64,000 nucleotides of DNA from an uncultured bacterium (lineage in GTDB: Bacteria; Desulfobacterota; BSN033; UBA1163). The position numbers were made by a program, and so were the translations under genes. Positions 1-8,291 of this stretch are shown piece by piece. How positions within the stretch are numbered: the stretch's first letter is position 1; every line of letters starts with the position of its first letter. Under the pieces are notes generated by a model. The model was not told the DNA's origin. It saw only the letters and a list, made by a program, of their open reading frames with translations, and ran no database searches. The stretch covers positions 22,422 through 86,421 of the forward strand of contig CALLAL010000002.1 in NCBI GenBank assembly GCA_938002255.1. The letters run 5' to 3'.

Positions 1-2
1 AG

Positions 3-824
3 ACAAAGTCCAAGGGAGTTCTTCTTTATGCAGATCTCATTGAAGACTACGAAGGTTTAGCTAAGATCGGACAGGAGAAGCAGGTTGATTTGATCCTCGC
101 CATAAAAGATGAATCCTCCTTCCAAGAGGCTTCATCCATTTTTGAAAAGGTGCTTCGGCTACCTGATTTCCCATTGGGCCGCCTCAATCAGATCAAAATG
201 GCCATTATCCAGGCTCTCTCAAAGGGGTTGGTCCAAAAAGGTGATAAATGGATCTGCCTCTCTGGCATGCCCCAATCCAAAGCCCTCGACAACCTACTCA
301 TTCTCGAGTTTGGAAAAGAGTTTGAAATCCTCTCCTCCTCTGATCTCCCTGTTATCTCTGAAATTGTAAGACCAGAGGTGTTCGAAGCCATACTGAACCT
401 CGCCCTGGAGATTTCTGTTGAAGCCAAAGAAGGAAGAAAACCGGTAGGAACGATTTTCGTCCTCGGCAGGCATGAGGAAGTTCTTAAATTCTCACACCCG
501 ATGGTGATCAATCCTTTCCAGGGATATCCTGAAGAGGAAAGAAACATCCTTGATCAGCGTTTAAAAGAAACGGTGAAGGAATTCTCTTCCATTGATGGAG
601 CCTTTATCTTCAGAGAAGATGGGGTGATTTTGGCCGCAGGCCGCCATCTGGATGCCTCGGGGGAGAATATTGAAATCCCTTTAGGTCTTGGAAGTCGTCA
701 TCGTGCCGCTGCTGGAATCACCCGATTGACCGATGCTCTGGCAATCGTCGTCTCAGAAGAGACTGGAGGCGTACGAATCTTCCACCATGGTAAAATCTTC
801 ATGGAGATTGAAAAGGAAGAGTAG
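3..824 (+). CDS. dacZ: Diadenylate cyclase, DacZ-like (5' end outside window)
   Basis: Predicted to make cyclic di-AMP from two ATP. The C-terminal third is a DAC (DisA_N) domain: it shows the DGA motif (IDGAFIF) and the RHRAA motif (GSRHRAAAGIT) that form the catalytic site of all diadenylate cyclases. The frame is open from the first bases, so the true start lies upstream; a TTG at 90 is internal. The N-terminal part is an alpha/beta domain without membrane helices, and the linker GRKPVGTIFVLG followed by NPFQGYPEEERNI resembles the archaeal DacZ/MJ1002 layout (pyruvate-kinase-C-like domain plus DAC) rather than membrane-bound CdaA or DNA-binding DisA. The DAC call is sure from motifs; the DacZ subtype is inferred from domain order. 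Confidence 0.85.
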   Translation, partial: TKSKGVLLYADLIEDYEGLAKIGQEKQVDLILAIKDESSFQEASSIFEKVLRLPDFPLGRLNQIKMAIIQALSKGLVQKGDKWICLSGMPQSKALDNLLILEFGKEFEILSSSDLPVISEIVRPEVFEAILNLALEISVEAKEGRKPVGTIFVLGRHEEVLKFSHPMVINPFQGYPEEERNILDQRLKETVKEFSSIDGAFIFREDGVILAAGRHLDASGENIEIPLGLGSRHRAAAGITRLTDALAIVVSEETGGVRIFHHGKIFMEIEKEE

Positions 825-878
825 ATATCAAAATCATATCAAGACATTCCAGATGAGAATGAAGCTCCAATAACCGAA

Positions 879-912
879 TGGCCCAAACTCAATTTTTTGA
901 GTTTGGGCCATA
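879..912. terminator. Bidirectional terminator
   Basis: Perfect 15-bp inverted repeat (879-893 with 898-912) around a TTTT loop, placed between the convergent dacZ-like gene and hppA. It is A/T-flanked on both sides, so it can end transcription in both directions. Confidence 0.8.
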
Positions 913-947
913 GGTATTTTCTTCAATCTAAACTCTGCGTTACGAAA

Positions 948-3017
948 TCAGAAGAGCGAAATGATCCATTTATGAATGGCAAGGATCATCGGTCCGAAGA
1001 CGAGAGAAACCACCGTCATCAACTTTAGAAGAATGTTCATAGAAGGCCCCGAGGTATCCTTAAAGGGATCGCCGACCGTATCTCCAACCACGGCAGCCTT
1101 GTGGGCATCTGATCCCTTTCCTCCCAAGTTTCCCTCTTCAATCCACTTCTTTGCATTATCCCAGGCTCCACCTGCATTGGCCATCTGTAAAGCAAGGGGA
1201 ACGCCTGTGGCTAAGGACCCCAAAAGCATTCCAGCCAGTGCTTCGGGCCCCAGTAAGCTTCCCAAAACGATTGGAATGACCACAGCCATGACCCCAGGGG
1301 CGACCATCTCTTTTAAGGCACCAGCAGTCGTAATATCCACGCATCGGGCATATTCGGCTCTCGCTGTGCCTTCCATCAATCCTTTGATCTCCCGGAATTG
1401 GCGTCTAACCTCTTCAACAACATTAAAAGCAGCCCTTCCCACCGCCATCATCGTTGCCCCTCCAAAATAGTAGGGGATGATGGCACCAATAAAGACCCCT
1501 GCTACAATCTTATATCCTCCTACGGCACTCATGATGTCAATGGCAGTAAGTCCCATAACCTGGGTGTAGGAAAGAAAAAGGGCTAAAGCCGTCAGGGCAG
1601 CAGAACCAATGGCAAATCCCTTTCCAATAGCCGCTGTTGTATTTCCTGCAGCATCGAGGGAATCTGTGATCCTCCGAATCTCTTTTCCCATATGGGCCAT
1701 TTCAGCAATCCCTCCGGAGTTGTCCGCAATAGGCCCATAGGCATCCACAGAGACCACCATTCCCGTAATAGCCAGCATTCCAATAGCTGAAAGGGCGATA
1801 CCAAAGAAACCTCCCAGTTTAAAGGAGATCAGAATGGCAATGCCAATGACAACCAGAGGAATAACCGTGCTGCGACAACTCAAGGCAAATCCGTGTATAA
1901 TCGTTGTTGCAGACCCTGTCACACTTGCCTTTGCAAGAGCCTGAACTGATTTCCCTGAAGTGTAGTAAAAAGCGGTATAGCCGATCACCATTCCAGACAC
2001 AATGCCTGAAAAGGTGGCTAAAAAGTAGGAGAGATTCCCATCGAAGATCAACCAGACAAGGATCAAAGCCCCAATGGAATAGAAAATGGAACTCCAGAGA
2101 GTCCCTTTGTTGAGTGCCTTACGGGGATCCGATTTTTCATCAGTCCGGACGAAGAAAACTCCGATGATGGAGGCAATGATTCCGATAGCATAAAGGAGAA
2201 AGGAAAGCATCACTCCCTTGATTTTGAGCTCCGGAGTGGCAAGGGTGGTGACGGCAATAATCACACCTGATAAAAGCGAACCAATATAGGATTCGTATAG
2301 ATCTGCTCCCATCCCAGCCACATCACCCACATTGTCCCCAACATTGTCGGCAATCACTGCTGGATTGCGAGGATCATCTTCTGGAATCCCGGCTTCAACC
2401 TTTCCCACCAAATCCGCTCCTACATCCGCGGCTTTGGTATAGATTCCACCTCCAACCCTTGCGAAAAGAGCTACAGAGCTTGCTCCCATGCTAAAACCAG
2501 CAATAATTCCAGCAGCTTCCGTAAACTTATCTACCAGTCCACCAGGAGCAAGACTCCCAAGGACGATAAATACTATTGAAAAGACTAATAACCCCAAACC
2601 CACCACCGTCAGTCCCATGACAGCCCCACCAGGAAAGGCAACTGATAGAGCTTGATTAAAACCCCGCGTCGCTGCCTGAGCGGTGCGGGTATTGGCTCTC
2701 GTGGCAATACTCAAACCAACATACCCTGCGATAAGAGAACAAGCTGCCCCCACCAGATAAGAAAGTGCGGTGAGGATCGAGAAATGCCATCCTTGACCCT
2801 TCAGGCCTATAGCCAGTAGAATTGCTACAATGATCGCAAAGGTGCTGATGGCTTTATATTCTCTTTTTAGGAAAGCCATTGCTCCTTCATGGACTGCCTC
2901 AGAGATAGCCACCATTTGAGGAGTTCCGGGATCCTGCCTCATGACCCTTTTGGCCGTAAAAAGAACGAAGATTAAAGCAATCAATCCTGTCAGTCCTGCC
3001 ACTCCAATCCAGACCAT
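948..3017 (-). CDS. hppA: Membrane-bound ion-pumping pyrophosphatase
   Basis: Integral membrane pyrophosphatase of 689 residues with about 16 hydrophobic segments. It couples PPi hydrolysis to H+ or Na+ export across the inner membrane. The substrate-binding signature is intact ([13 protein letters not shown], then [12 protein letters not shown]), as is the late [10 protein letters not shown] / [14 protein letters not shown] block. The [10 protein letters not shown] segment carries Ala where K+-independent enzymes have Lys, which by family knowledge predicts the K+-dependent class. Na+ versus H+ specificity cannot be settled by eye. It is the last gene of the ispE-tRNA-prs-rplY-pth run, 2 bp after pth; recycling of PPi made by neighbours such as prs is a plausible link. 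Confidence 0.95.
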   Translation of the reverse strand: MVWIGVAGLTGLIALIFVLFTAKRVMRQDPGTPQMVAISEAVHEGAMAFLKREYKAISTFAIIVAILLAIGLKGQGWHFSILTALSYLVGAACSLIAGYVGLSIATRANTRTAQAATRGFNQALSVAFPGGAVMGLTVVGLGLLVFSIVFIVLGSLAPGGLVDKFTEAAGIIAGFSMGASSVALFARVGGGIYTKAADVGADLVGKVEAGIPEDDPRNPAVIADNVGDNVGDVAGMGADLYESYIGSLLSGVIIAVTTLATPELKIKGVMLSFLLYAIGIIASIIGVFFVRTDEKSDPRKALNKGTLWSSIFYSIGALILVWLIFDGNLSYFLATFSGIVSGMVIGYTAFYYTSGKSVQALAKASVTGSATTIIHGFALSCRSTVIPLVVIGIAILISFKLGGFFGIALSAIGMLAITGMVVSVDAYGPIADNSGGIAEMAHMGKEIRRITDSLDAAGNTTAAIGKGFAIGSAALTALALFLSYTQVMGLTAIDIMSAVGGYKIVAGVFIGAIIPYYFGGATMMAVGRAAFNVVEEVRRQFREIKGLMEGTARAEYARCVDITTAGALKEMVAPGVMAVVIPIVLGSLLGPEALAGMLLGSLATGVPLALQMANAGGAWDNAKKWIEEGNLGGKGSDAHKAAVVGDTVGDPFKDTSGPSMNILLKLMTVVSLVFGPMILAIHKWIISLF

Positions 3018-3019
3018 AT

Positions 3020-3601
3020 CTAACCCTCCTCTGTTTTAGATTTTTTCTGAAACCGGTTCATGGCGGTTTGCATCCCTTCGATAAGCATCACTTTCAAAGC
3101 TTCTGTGGCTTGATCAACTACCTCCATTATAAGGGGCTCTTCATCAGGAAAAAAAGGACTTAACACATAGGTCGCAGGATCCACTCCCTCAGGAGGCCTT
3201 CCAATACCGATTTTCAACCTTGCAAACTGATTCCCCCCCACCGATTCGATGATGGAGCGAACCCCCAGATGTCCCCCATCCCCTCCCCGGCTTTTGAACC
3301 GAAGCGTTCCAAGGGGAAGGTCGAGATCGTCATGAATCACGATGAGGTCTTCACAGTGAACTTTGAAATAATGAAGAACCTTTTGAACAGTTTCACCGCT
3401 TCGGTTCATAAAGGTCATTGGTTTGATTAGAACAATTTCTCTGGAATCGATTAGCCCTTTTCCGAGGAGTGACCTGAAACGTTTTGTGGAGATGAGAATA
3501 TGATGAACGGCTGCAAACCGATCAACCACCTGAAAACCAACATTATGCCGGCTCCTTTCATAGAGAGGACCCGGATTCCCCAATCCCACAATGATTTTCA
3601 C
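3020..3601 (-). CDS. pth: Peptidyl-tRNA hydrolase
   Basis: Cytoplasmic esterase that releases tRNA from peptidyl-tRNAs dropped by stalled ribosomes. 193 residues, the usual size. The N-terminus IVGLGNPGPLYERSRHNVGF carries the conserved Asn and catalytic His, and KPMTFMNRSGE plus DDLDLPLG are the two other family signatures. It sits between rplY and hppA, 6 bp after rplY, in the classic prs-rplY-pth order. Confidence 0.96.
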   Translation of the reverse strand: MKIIVGLGNPGPLYERSRHNVGFQVVDRFAAVHHILISTKRFRSLLGKGLIDSREIVLIKPMTFMNRSGETVQKVLHYFKVHCEDLIVIHDDLDLPLGTLRFKSRGGDGGHLGVRSIIESVGGNQFARLKIGIGRPPEGVDPATYVLSPFFPDEEPLIMEVVDQATEALKVMLIEGMQTAMNRFQKKSKTEEG

Positions 3602-3607
3602 ATTCGA

Positions 3608-4249
3608 TTACTCTTTCTCCTCTTTCTCCTTGACCTCCGCTCCTGCGACAGCTTCCGGCGCCACCTCCTCTACTTTCTTCTCTTCTGCTAAGGGTGGAAC
3701 CACTGTAGCGATCGTGAAATTGGTATCTGAAATGATTTTAACCTTTTCAATTTTGATGTCATTCACATGAATCGAATCGCCGATCTTCAGGGAACTGACA
3801 TCAAGATCAATGCTTTTAGGAATATCTCCTGGGAAACACTGGATCTCCAGAACTCTCCGAACCTGTTCAAGAATACCTCCCATTTTTGTTCCTTCAGGCT
3901 TTCCCACAAGCTGGATGGGAACTTCAACCGTCACCATCACATCCATAGCGACTTCATAAAAGTCTGCATGTAAAGCCTTCCTTTGAAGCGGATCGATTTG
4001 AAGATCTTTCACCATCACCACTTTTCGTTCGGTATGGTCTCCTTTTTTGATTTCAAGATCAATCAGCACATTGCCCCCTGCTTCGGTCTGGAGGGTCCCC
4101 AGCAATTCTTTGGGATTGACCACCAGGGGAAGCGTCTGGGTATGAGGGCCATAGAAGACCGCCGGGAGCAAGCCTTGGGCTCTTAACTTTCTTGCGACCC
4201 CTTTACCCGTTCCTTCTCTAATTTCAGCTTTTAATACAGGTCGTTCCAT
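3608..4249 (-). CDS. rplY: Ribosomal protein bL25, CTC type
   Basis: 5S-rRNA-binding protein of the large subunit, long (general stress protein CTC) form of 213 residues: an N-terminal L25 domain (REGTGKGVARKLRAQG, YGPHTQTLPLVV) followed by the TL5/CTC beta domain (DFYEVAMDVMVTVEVPIQL) and an acidic, Lys/Glu/Ala-rich tail. It has a good ribosome-binding site (AAGGAG) upstream of ATG and lies 45 bp after prs. Confidence 0.94.
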   Translation of the reverse strand: MERPVLKAEIREGTGKGVARKLRAQGLLPAVFYGPHTQTLPLVVNPKELLGTLQTEAGGNVLIDLEIKKGDHTERKVVMVKDLQIDPLQRKALHADFYEVAMDVMVTVEVPIQLVGKPEGTKMGGILEQVRRVLEIQCFPGDIPKSIDLDVSSLKIGDSIHVNDIKIEKVKIISDTNFTIATVVPPLAEEKKVEEVAPEAVAGAEVKEKEEKE

Positions 4250-4294
4250 TGTTTCTCTCTCCTTAAGGAAAATATAGATGTCAAGGAGTCCCTC

Positions 4295-5269
4295 TCACAC
4301 AAATAGACAGCTAACGGACTCATCTTCATAGATCCTTCGAATGGCATCGGCAAGTAGATTCGATACCGAAAGGACTTTAATTTTTAAACAGGCTTTTGCT
4401 TCCTCCCTCAGCGGGATGGTATTGGTTACAATCATTTCCTGGATGGGAGATTCACTGATGAGATCTACGGCCTTCCCAGAGAGAACAGGATGGGTGCAGC
4501 AGGCATAGATCCTCTTTGCTCCCTTTTCCATGAGGGCATAGGCAGCACGGACGAGCGTCCCCCCTGTGTCTACCATATCGTCCACCAGAACGGCAGTTAA
4601 ACCTGAAACGTCCCCGATAATATTCATCACCTGTGAAACATTAGGCCCTTCCCTCCGTTTATCAATAATCGCCAAACTGCAATTCAAACGTTTGGCATAG
4701 GCTCGAGCCCTCTCTACCCCTCCGGCATCCGGTGCCACAATAACCATTTCGTCTGTAAATTTCTTTAAATATTCCAAAAGGACAGGAGCGGCAAAAAGGT
4801 GATCCACGGGAATGTTGAAAAATCCTTGGATCTGCCCCGCATGAAGGTCCACCGTCAGGATTCTTGAGGCGCCTGCCGTGGTGATCAGGTCAGCAATCAA
4901 TTTGGCTGAGATGGGAGCTCGGGGTGAGACTTTTCGATCCTGTCTTGCATATCCGTAATAGGGTAAAACCGCAGTAATTCTTTCCGCCGAAGCTCTTTTA
5001 AGGGCGTCAATCAAGATGAGCAGTTCCATCAAGTTATTATTCACAGGATGGCAGATCGATTGGATCACGAAGACATCCATCCCGCGAACACTTTCTTCGA
5101 TTTCAACATTGATCTCTCCATCGCTGAAATTCTTTACCTTGGCTTTTCCGAGGACCGTTCCAAGATTTCCAACAACCTCTTGGGCGAGATCAATGTTTGA
5201 ATTACCTGTGAAGACTCTTAACCATTCAAGATTCTTGTCATGCTCCAGAATAACCCTTCGCCTTACCAT
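4295..5269 (-). CDS. prs: Ribose-phosphate pyrophosphokinase
   Basis: Makes PRPP from ribose-5-phosphate and ATP for purine, pyrimidine, His and Trp synthesis. Family motifs: [10 protein letters not shown] at the start, [10 protein letters not shown] (ATP loop), [22 protein letters not shown] and the PRPP loop [11 protein letters not shown]. The frame is open 10 codons further upstream, but the ATG at 5269 is preceded by GAGGG and fits the family length better. The N-terminus still has about 18 extra residues before FTGNSN. It lies directly downstream of tRNA-Gln and starts the prs-rplY-pth-hppA series. Confidence 0.95.
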   Translation of the reverse strand: MVRRRVILEHDKNLEWLRVFTGNSNIDLAQEVVGNLGTVLGKAKVKNFSDGEINVEIEESVRGMDVFVIQSICHPVNNNLMELLILIDALKRASAERITAVLPYYGYARQDRKVSPRAPISAKLIADLITTAGASRILTVDLHAGQIQGFFNIPVDHLFAAPVLLEYLKKFTDEMVIVAPDAGGVERARAYAKRLNCSLAIIDKRREGPNVSQVMNIIGDVSGLTAVLVDDMVDTGGTLVRAAYALMEKGAKRIYACCTHPVLSGKAVDLISESPIQEMIVTNTIPLREEAKACLKIKVLSVSNLLADAIRRIYEDESVSCLFV

Positions 5270-5383
5270 AAAGAAACCCTCACGGATGAAAGTCCCCAAT
5301 ATCTTTTACCCATATCATTCAACCAATTCCCCTCCTCTCGTCGGGGAAGGTTCTCATCCAATATCCCCCTTTTTACATAAAAT

Positions 5384-5458
5384 TGGCTGGGGTGGGAGGA
5401 TTCGAACCTCCGAATCCAGGTTCCAAAGACCTGTGTCTTACCGCTTGACGACACCCCA
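5384..5458 (-). tRNA. tRNA-Gln (TTG)
   Basis: 75-nt cloverleaf on the minus strand: acceptor TGGGGTG pairs with CACCCCA, the T arm contains GGTTCGAATCC, and the anticodon loop CTTTGGA gives anticodon TTG. The 3' CCA is encoded (TGG at 5384-5386). It is located between ispE and prs, as in many proteobacteria, and is probably cotranscribed with them. Confidence 0.96.
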
Positions 5459-5544
5459 ACCTAAAACAAAAATACGAAACTTAAATATTGAAACACAAAA
5501 CAAATCCAAAAGTCACGTATTAAATTCGGATTTCCAAATCCTTC

Positions 5545-6399
5545 TCACGTGATGCTATGGGCTTGAAAGATCTCCCAGCCTCTCTTATAAACTCTTCTCC
5601 TTAAATTTTGGAAGGCCTCATCCGCTTTTTCTTTCGAGAAGAAAATACCGAAAACCGTTGGTCCACTTCCTGTCATGAGTGTTCCGTTCGCCCCACTCGC
5701 CAGGAGCATCTGTTTCATTAAGGGAATCTCCGTATGTTTCTTCGAAACGCCAGGCTCAAGATCGTTTCGAAGAAGCCTAACCACTCCTCTTCTGGATTGT
5801 AATAACTGATGAAGATTAATACGATATTTTATTTTTGTCAATACAGAATTTTCGTAAGCCCAGCGGGCTGAAACCTCAAAATTCGGATAAATCAAAATAT
5901 ACCAAAATAATGGTAGTTCAATTTTTCTCAATCTCTCCCCTTTTCCTCTACCTATGGCTGATCCATCCAAGAGGAAAAAAGGAACATCTGCACCGATGGT
6001 TGCGCCTATGGTCATTAACTCTTTACGAGTCAGATTTAACTGAAGAAGCTGGTTTAAGGCTCGAAGGGTGGTCGCTGCATTACTGCTCCCTCCCCCGAGA
6101 CCCGCCCCAAGAGGGATTCTTTTATCAATCTTGACCCTGATACCTCCTTGGTAGGTTGACCGAGTTTTTAAAGAGAGAATGGCCTGATGAACAAGATTAT
6201 CCTTACCGGTTGGAAGATTGGGGTTACTCGTCTCAATCCAAATCCTTTTCCCCGGCATTAAAGAAAAATGAAGAGTATCACGGAGGCTAATCTTCTGAAA
6301 AACCGTTCTGATTTCATGATATCCATCCTTCCTCTTTCCGAGGATTTCCAACCTTAGATTGACCTTGGCAGGAGATTCCAAAAGGAGCGTATCGGTCAC
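5545..6399 (-). CDS. ispE: 4-diphosphocytidyl-2-C-methyl-D-erythritol kinase
   Basis: GHMP-family kinase of the non-mevalonate isoprenoid (MEP) pathway. It has the SPAKVNLRLEILGKRKDGYH N-terminal motif with catalytic Lys, the ATP loop IPLGAGLGGGSSNAA, and the C-terminal LMTGSGPTVFG loop. Start: a GTG at 6399 sits just after a G-rich Shine-Dalgarno run and gives the normal family N-terminus. A GTG at 6420 would overlap the upstream stop as GTGA and add 7 residues. The next MEP gene in this window is ispG. Confidence 0.93.
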   Translation of the reverse strand: MTDTLLLESPAKVNLRLEILGKRKDGYHEIRTVFQKISLRDTLHFSLMPGKRIWIETSNPNLPTGKDNLVHQAILSLKTRSTYQGGIRVKIDKRIPLGAGLGGGSSNAATTLRALNQLLQLNLTRKELMTIGATIGADVPFFLLDGSAIGRGKGERLRKIELPLFWYILIYPNFEVSARWAYENSVLTKIKYRINLHQLLQSRRGVVRLLRNDLEPGVSKKHTEIPLMKQMLLASGANGTLMTGSGPTVFGIFFSKEKADEAFQNLRRRVYKRGWEIFQAHSIT

Positions 6400-6416
6400 G
6401 TCCCCCCCTTTTTGTC

Positions 6417-6881
6417 TCACTTAGAAGGAGGAAGAATTTTCATTTCAATCGGTCCAACCCTGATCTCTATCCTCTTGGTTTCATTTTCTTGAGGAAGAAT
6501 ATAAATGACACTGCTCCACCCCTCTTTGATAAAGGTGAGCATGACATTGTGAAGTTCAAAATTGCTGACCAATCGCCACTCATAATTAGGCATCTGTTGT
6601 TTAAAAAAGTTGGCTAACCGTTCCATCTCTCCCTTCCCTTCATAGACCAGCAGCCCTGTGCGAGTGGTCCTGGTTTCATAAACAAAGGATTCTTTCCGAT
6701 TGAGTGTCATCCCTGCCGGCAAAGGAATATCATCAAATCGGTAAGTGGTTGCTACCGATGGCTGCCTCTCCGGCTCACGTTCCCGAACGGTCCGAATAGA
6801 GACCAACTCTCCACATCCATAGGTACCCATTAAAAGAGAAAAAACTACTACTGCAAAAATGACATGTGATCCTCGTTTCAT
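6417..6881 (-). CDS. Putative lipoprotein, unknown function
   Basis: About 154 residues. A basic N-terminus and hydrophobic stretch end in a lipobox-like site (LMGTYGC), predicting an exported lipoprotein. The mature part contains a compact domain (IPLPAGMTL ... FFKQQMPNYEWRLVSN ... WSSVIYILP) that I associate with uncharacterised deltaproteobacterial lipoproteins but cannot name. ATG at 6881 has GAAGGAGG 8 nt upstream. First gene of the operon leading into ispE, which starts at its stop codon. No enzyme motif seen. Confidence 0.7.
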   Translation of the reverse strand: MKRGSHVIFAVVVFSLLMGTYGCGELVSIRTVREREPERQPSVATTYRFDDIPLPAGMTLNRKESFVYETRTTRTGLLVYEGKGEMERLANFFKQQMPNYEWRLVSNFELHNVMLTFIKEGWSSVIYILPQENETKRIEIRVGPIEMKILPPSK

Positions 6882-6911
6882 TTCCTGTTCCTCCTTCAAT
6901 TATTTTGGATT

Positions 6912-6940
6912 ATCATAGGAGAGCCATCTTTTTTTTTCAA
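6912..6940 (-). promoter_or_regulatory. Sigma-70-type promoter of lipoprotein-ispE operon
   Basis: TTGAAA (6940-6935), 17-bp spacer, TATGAT (6917-6912) on the minus strand, about 31 bp before the lipoprotein start. It probably drives the lipoprotein, ispE, tRNA-Gln, prs, rplY, pth and hppA. Confidence 0.65.
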
Positions 6941-7019
6941 GAGGGTTGGAATGAGAGACCGTATCATCAATGAGTGGGAGGATCCATCAGAAGGAAAAAT
7001 AAGATTTCCATATTTATTT

Positions 7020-7042
7020 AAAAAAAGGGAGCCGAAGCTCCC
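7020..7042 (-). terminator. Intrinsic terminator after nfu
   Basis: Minus-strand GGGAGC-TTCG-GCTCCC hairpin (7042-7027) followed by a run of seven T residues, 10 bp beyond the nfu stop codon. Confidence 0.85.
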
Positions 7043-7051
7043 CTTTTCCCT

Positions 7052-7270
7052 TTATGCCGTTTCAACGCTCTTGATCTCTGGAACCTGTTGTTTCAAAACT
7101 CTTTCTACCCCCATCTTTAATGTCATCTGGGACATAGGGCATCCTCCACAAGCACCCGTCAAGCGAACCTTCACGACTCCATCGATCACATCGATTAATT
7201 CAACATCTCCACCATCTGCCTGTAACGCAGGTCGAATCTTTTCCAATGCTTTTTCAACACTTTCTCTCAT
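7052..7270 (-). CDS. nfu: NifU-like Fe-S scaffold protein (Nfu)
   Basis: 72-residue stand-alone NifU C-terminal domain, which carries or transfers Fe-S clusters in the cytoplasm. The CGGCP motif supplies the two cluster ligands, and LEKIRPALQADGGDVELI is the typical N-terminal helix. The start at 7270 is chosen because GGAGGTGAGG precedes it; the frame is open 22 codons further, but that part has no family similarity. Transcribed alone, between two terminators. Confidence 0.92.
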   Translation of the reverse strand: MRESVEKALEKIRPALQADGGDVELIDVIDGVVKVRLTGACGGCPMSQMTLKMGVERVLKQQVPEIKSVETA

Positions 7271-7360
7271 CTCATCCTCACCTCCTCCCCTCTGAACTTC
7301 GTCCCCCTCTAATTCGTCTAATTCCATTATTATCATAACATATTTTATCGGATTGTCGAC

Positions 7361-7387
7361 AAAAAAAGCCTTTTAGGAGAGAAGGCT
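7361..7387 (-). terminator. Intrinsic terminator after the 58-residue protein gene
   Basis: Minus-strand stem AGCCTT/AAGGCT (7387-7382 with 7373-7368) with an 8-nt loop, followed by seven T residues. It closes the small transcription unit before nfu. Confidence 0.75.
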
Positions 7388-7446
7388 CAACCCAAGAGAC
7401 TTAGATCCGTCTCAAAATCTCACCCCGTCCAGATACGATCACGATT

Positions 7447-7623
7447 TTAATCTCCCTCTTCTAATTTATACCGGAGGTATCGCTTGAGGGCGTCGGTTCG
7501 ATCACAGAACGACTTATCCCCTTCACAGGTCGTGCTTCCGTTATCGATGTCGCAGATACCGATTCCCTTACCCATGCCTAAACCTTCCGGTCGTCTGAAG
7601 AGAGGGCATTGCTCCTCTACCAT
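7447..7623 (-). CDS. Small cysteine protein (58 residues), unknown
   Basis: Reading frame of 58 codons from ATG 7623 to TAA 7447, with GGGAGG 9 nt before the start. It begins MVEEQCPLFRRPEGLGMGKG and ends in a charged helix-like tail. Cys at 6, 24, 33 and 40, with acidic residues around them (GICDID, TTCEGD, SFCDR), suggest a metal or Fe-S site. No family recognised. It is the first well-formed gene after the structured leader and terminator at 7834-8134, hence the likely target of that switch, and is followed by its own terminator. Confidence 0.65.
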   Translation of the reverse strand: MVEEQCPLFRRPEGLGMGKGIGICDIDNGSTTCEGDKSFCDRTDALKRYLRYKLEEGD

Positions 7624-7833
7624 TCAGTCTTTCCTCCCTTTCTCTTTTCCGAAACTAAATGTTTCCTCAAGAGACTTATTTTTTTACAAGATTGAAGATC
7701 ACCCCTACATAGAATCCAGTCGTGATCGAGATCACAATATCCTCTAAAGGAACTCCTATCTGAATTTCCAACTGCCCGGTAAAAAGAACATCGTTTTGTC
7801 GATAACATCTTGATCATCCTTTCTGATTGAAAT

Positions 7834-7864
7834 AAAAAAGCCCGTGGTAAAAAGCTGCACGGGC
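7834..7864 (-). terminator. Intrinsic terminator of the leader RNA
   Basis: Minus-strand AAGCCCGTG / CACGGGCTT stem (7864-7858 with 7846-7840 as the core) followed by TTTTTT (7839-7834). It lies about 70 nt after the folded leader domain and about 210 nt before the 58-residue gene, as expected for a riboswitch expression platform. Confidence 0.85.
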
Positions 7865-7935
7865 TTCCGATGATCTATTATTCTCCGACAGCGAACAGGG
7901 AGGGAACCGAAGGGAAAATAAACCTGTCCGTTCTT

Positions 7936-8134
7936 AGTCAGAGGTTTCGGCAACCCGGCTATCCCTTTGGAGTGGGACCCCTGCTTGCATGCCATAGTAT
8001 CGGCCAATCTCTGTAATTGGAAGATTTGGACTGGACTACACTCTTGCATGCAAGCACTCCCGCGCTCGGAAGCGCAGGCGTGGCTTTCCGCCCCACGATT
8101 GCTCGTGGTTTGGCTTTATCGATCCTATCTGACT
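7936..8134 (-). promoter_or_regulatory. GEMM-like (cyclic-dinucleotide class I type) riboswitch candidate
   Basis: Structured 199-nt leader on the minus strand. Closing stem P1: AGTCAGATAGG (8134-8124) pairs with CCTCTGACT (7944-7936). The 5' part reads AAAGCCAAACC, a CCACGA/TCGTGG hairpin with GCAA loop, then GGGGCGGAAAGCCACG, close to the GEMM core GGCAAACC-hairpin-GGGACGCAAAGCC. The 3' part ATAGCCGGGTTGCCGAA matches the GEMM 3' core. An extra helix (GGAGTG-CTTGCATGC with GCATGCAAG...CACTCC) enlarges the P3 side by about 100 nt. Ligand (c-di-GMP or cGAMP) is not decided. Core differences (GCC for GGC, CGGAAA for CGCAAA) leave doubt about the class; that the RNA is structured is much surer. 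Confidence 0.6.
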
Positions 8135-8155
8135 ATCTTCTTGATGATATGAATC

Positions 8156-8171
8156 AGCAATTTCGGTGCCA
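8156..8171 (-). promoter_or_regulatory. Sigma-54 (-24/-12) promoter
   Basis: Minus strand TGGCACCGAAATTGCT (8171-8156): exact TGGCAC-N5-TTGC consensus with GG and GC at the right spacing. Transcription would start near 8145, about 10 nt before the P1 stem of the leader, so promoter and aptamer fit together. The rpoN gene is at 32.7-34.2 kb. Confidence 0.75.
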
Positions 8172-8291
8172 GTGGTCTGTTCTTATTCTAACTACTTGAA
8201 ATGATAAGAGTTTGAAAAAATAGAGGCCTTTGAATAGGAAAATGGATTGACTATTTGTGACCGGTTGAAGAAGAATTTAATCAGAAAAAGA

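Noticed and set aside
7617..7817. 66-residue minus-strand frame between the leader terminator and the 58-residue gene
   Set aside because: Composition rich in Cys and Arg looks like a shadow. Another frame here reads a hydrophobic end (EDIVISITTGFYVGVIFNLVKK-like, stop at 7676) but has no ATG or GTG start with a ribosome-binding site; a one-base error could hide a small membrane protein.
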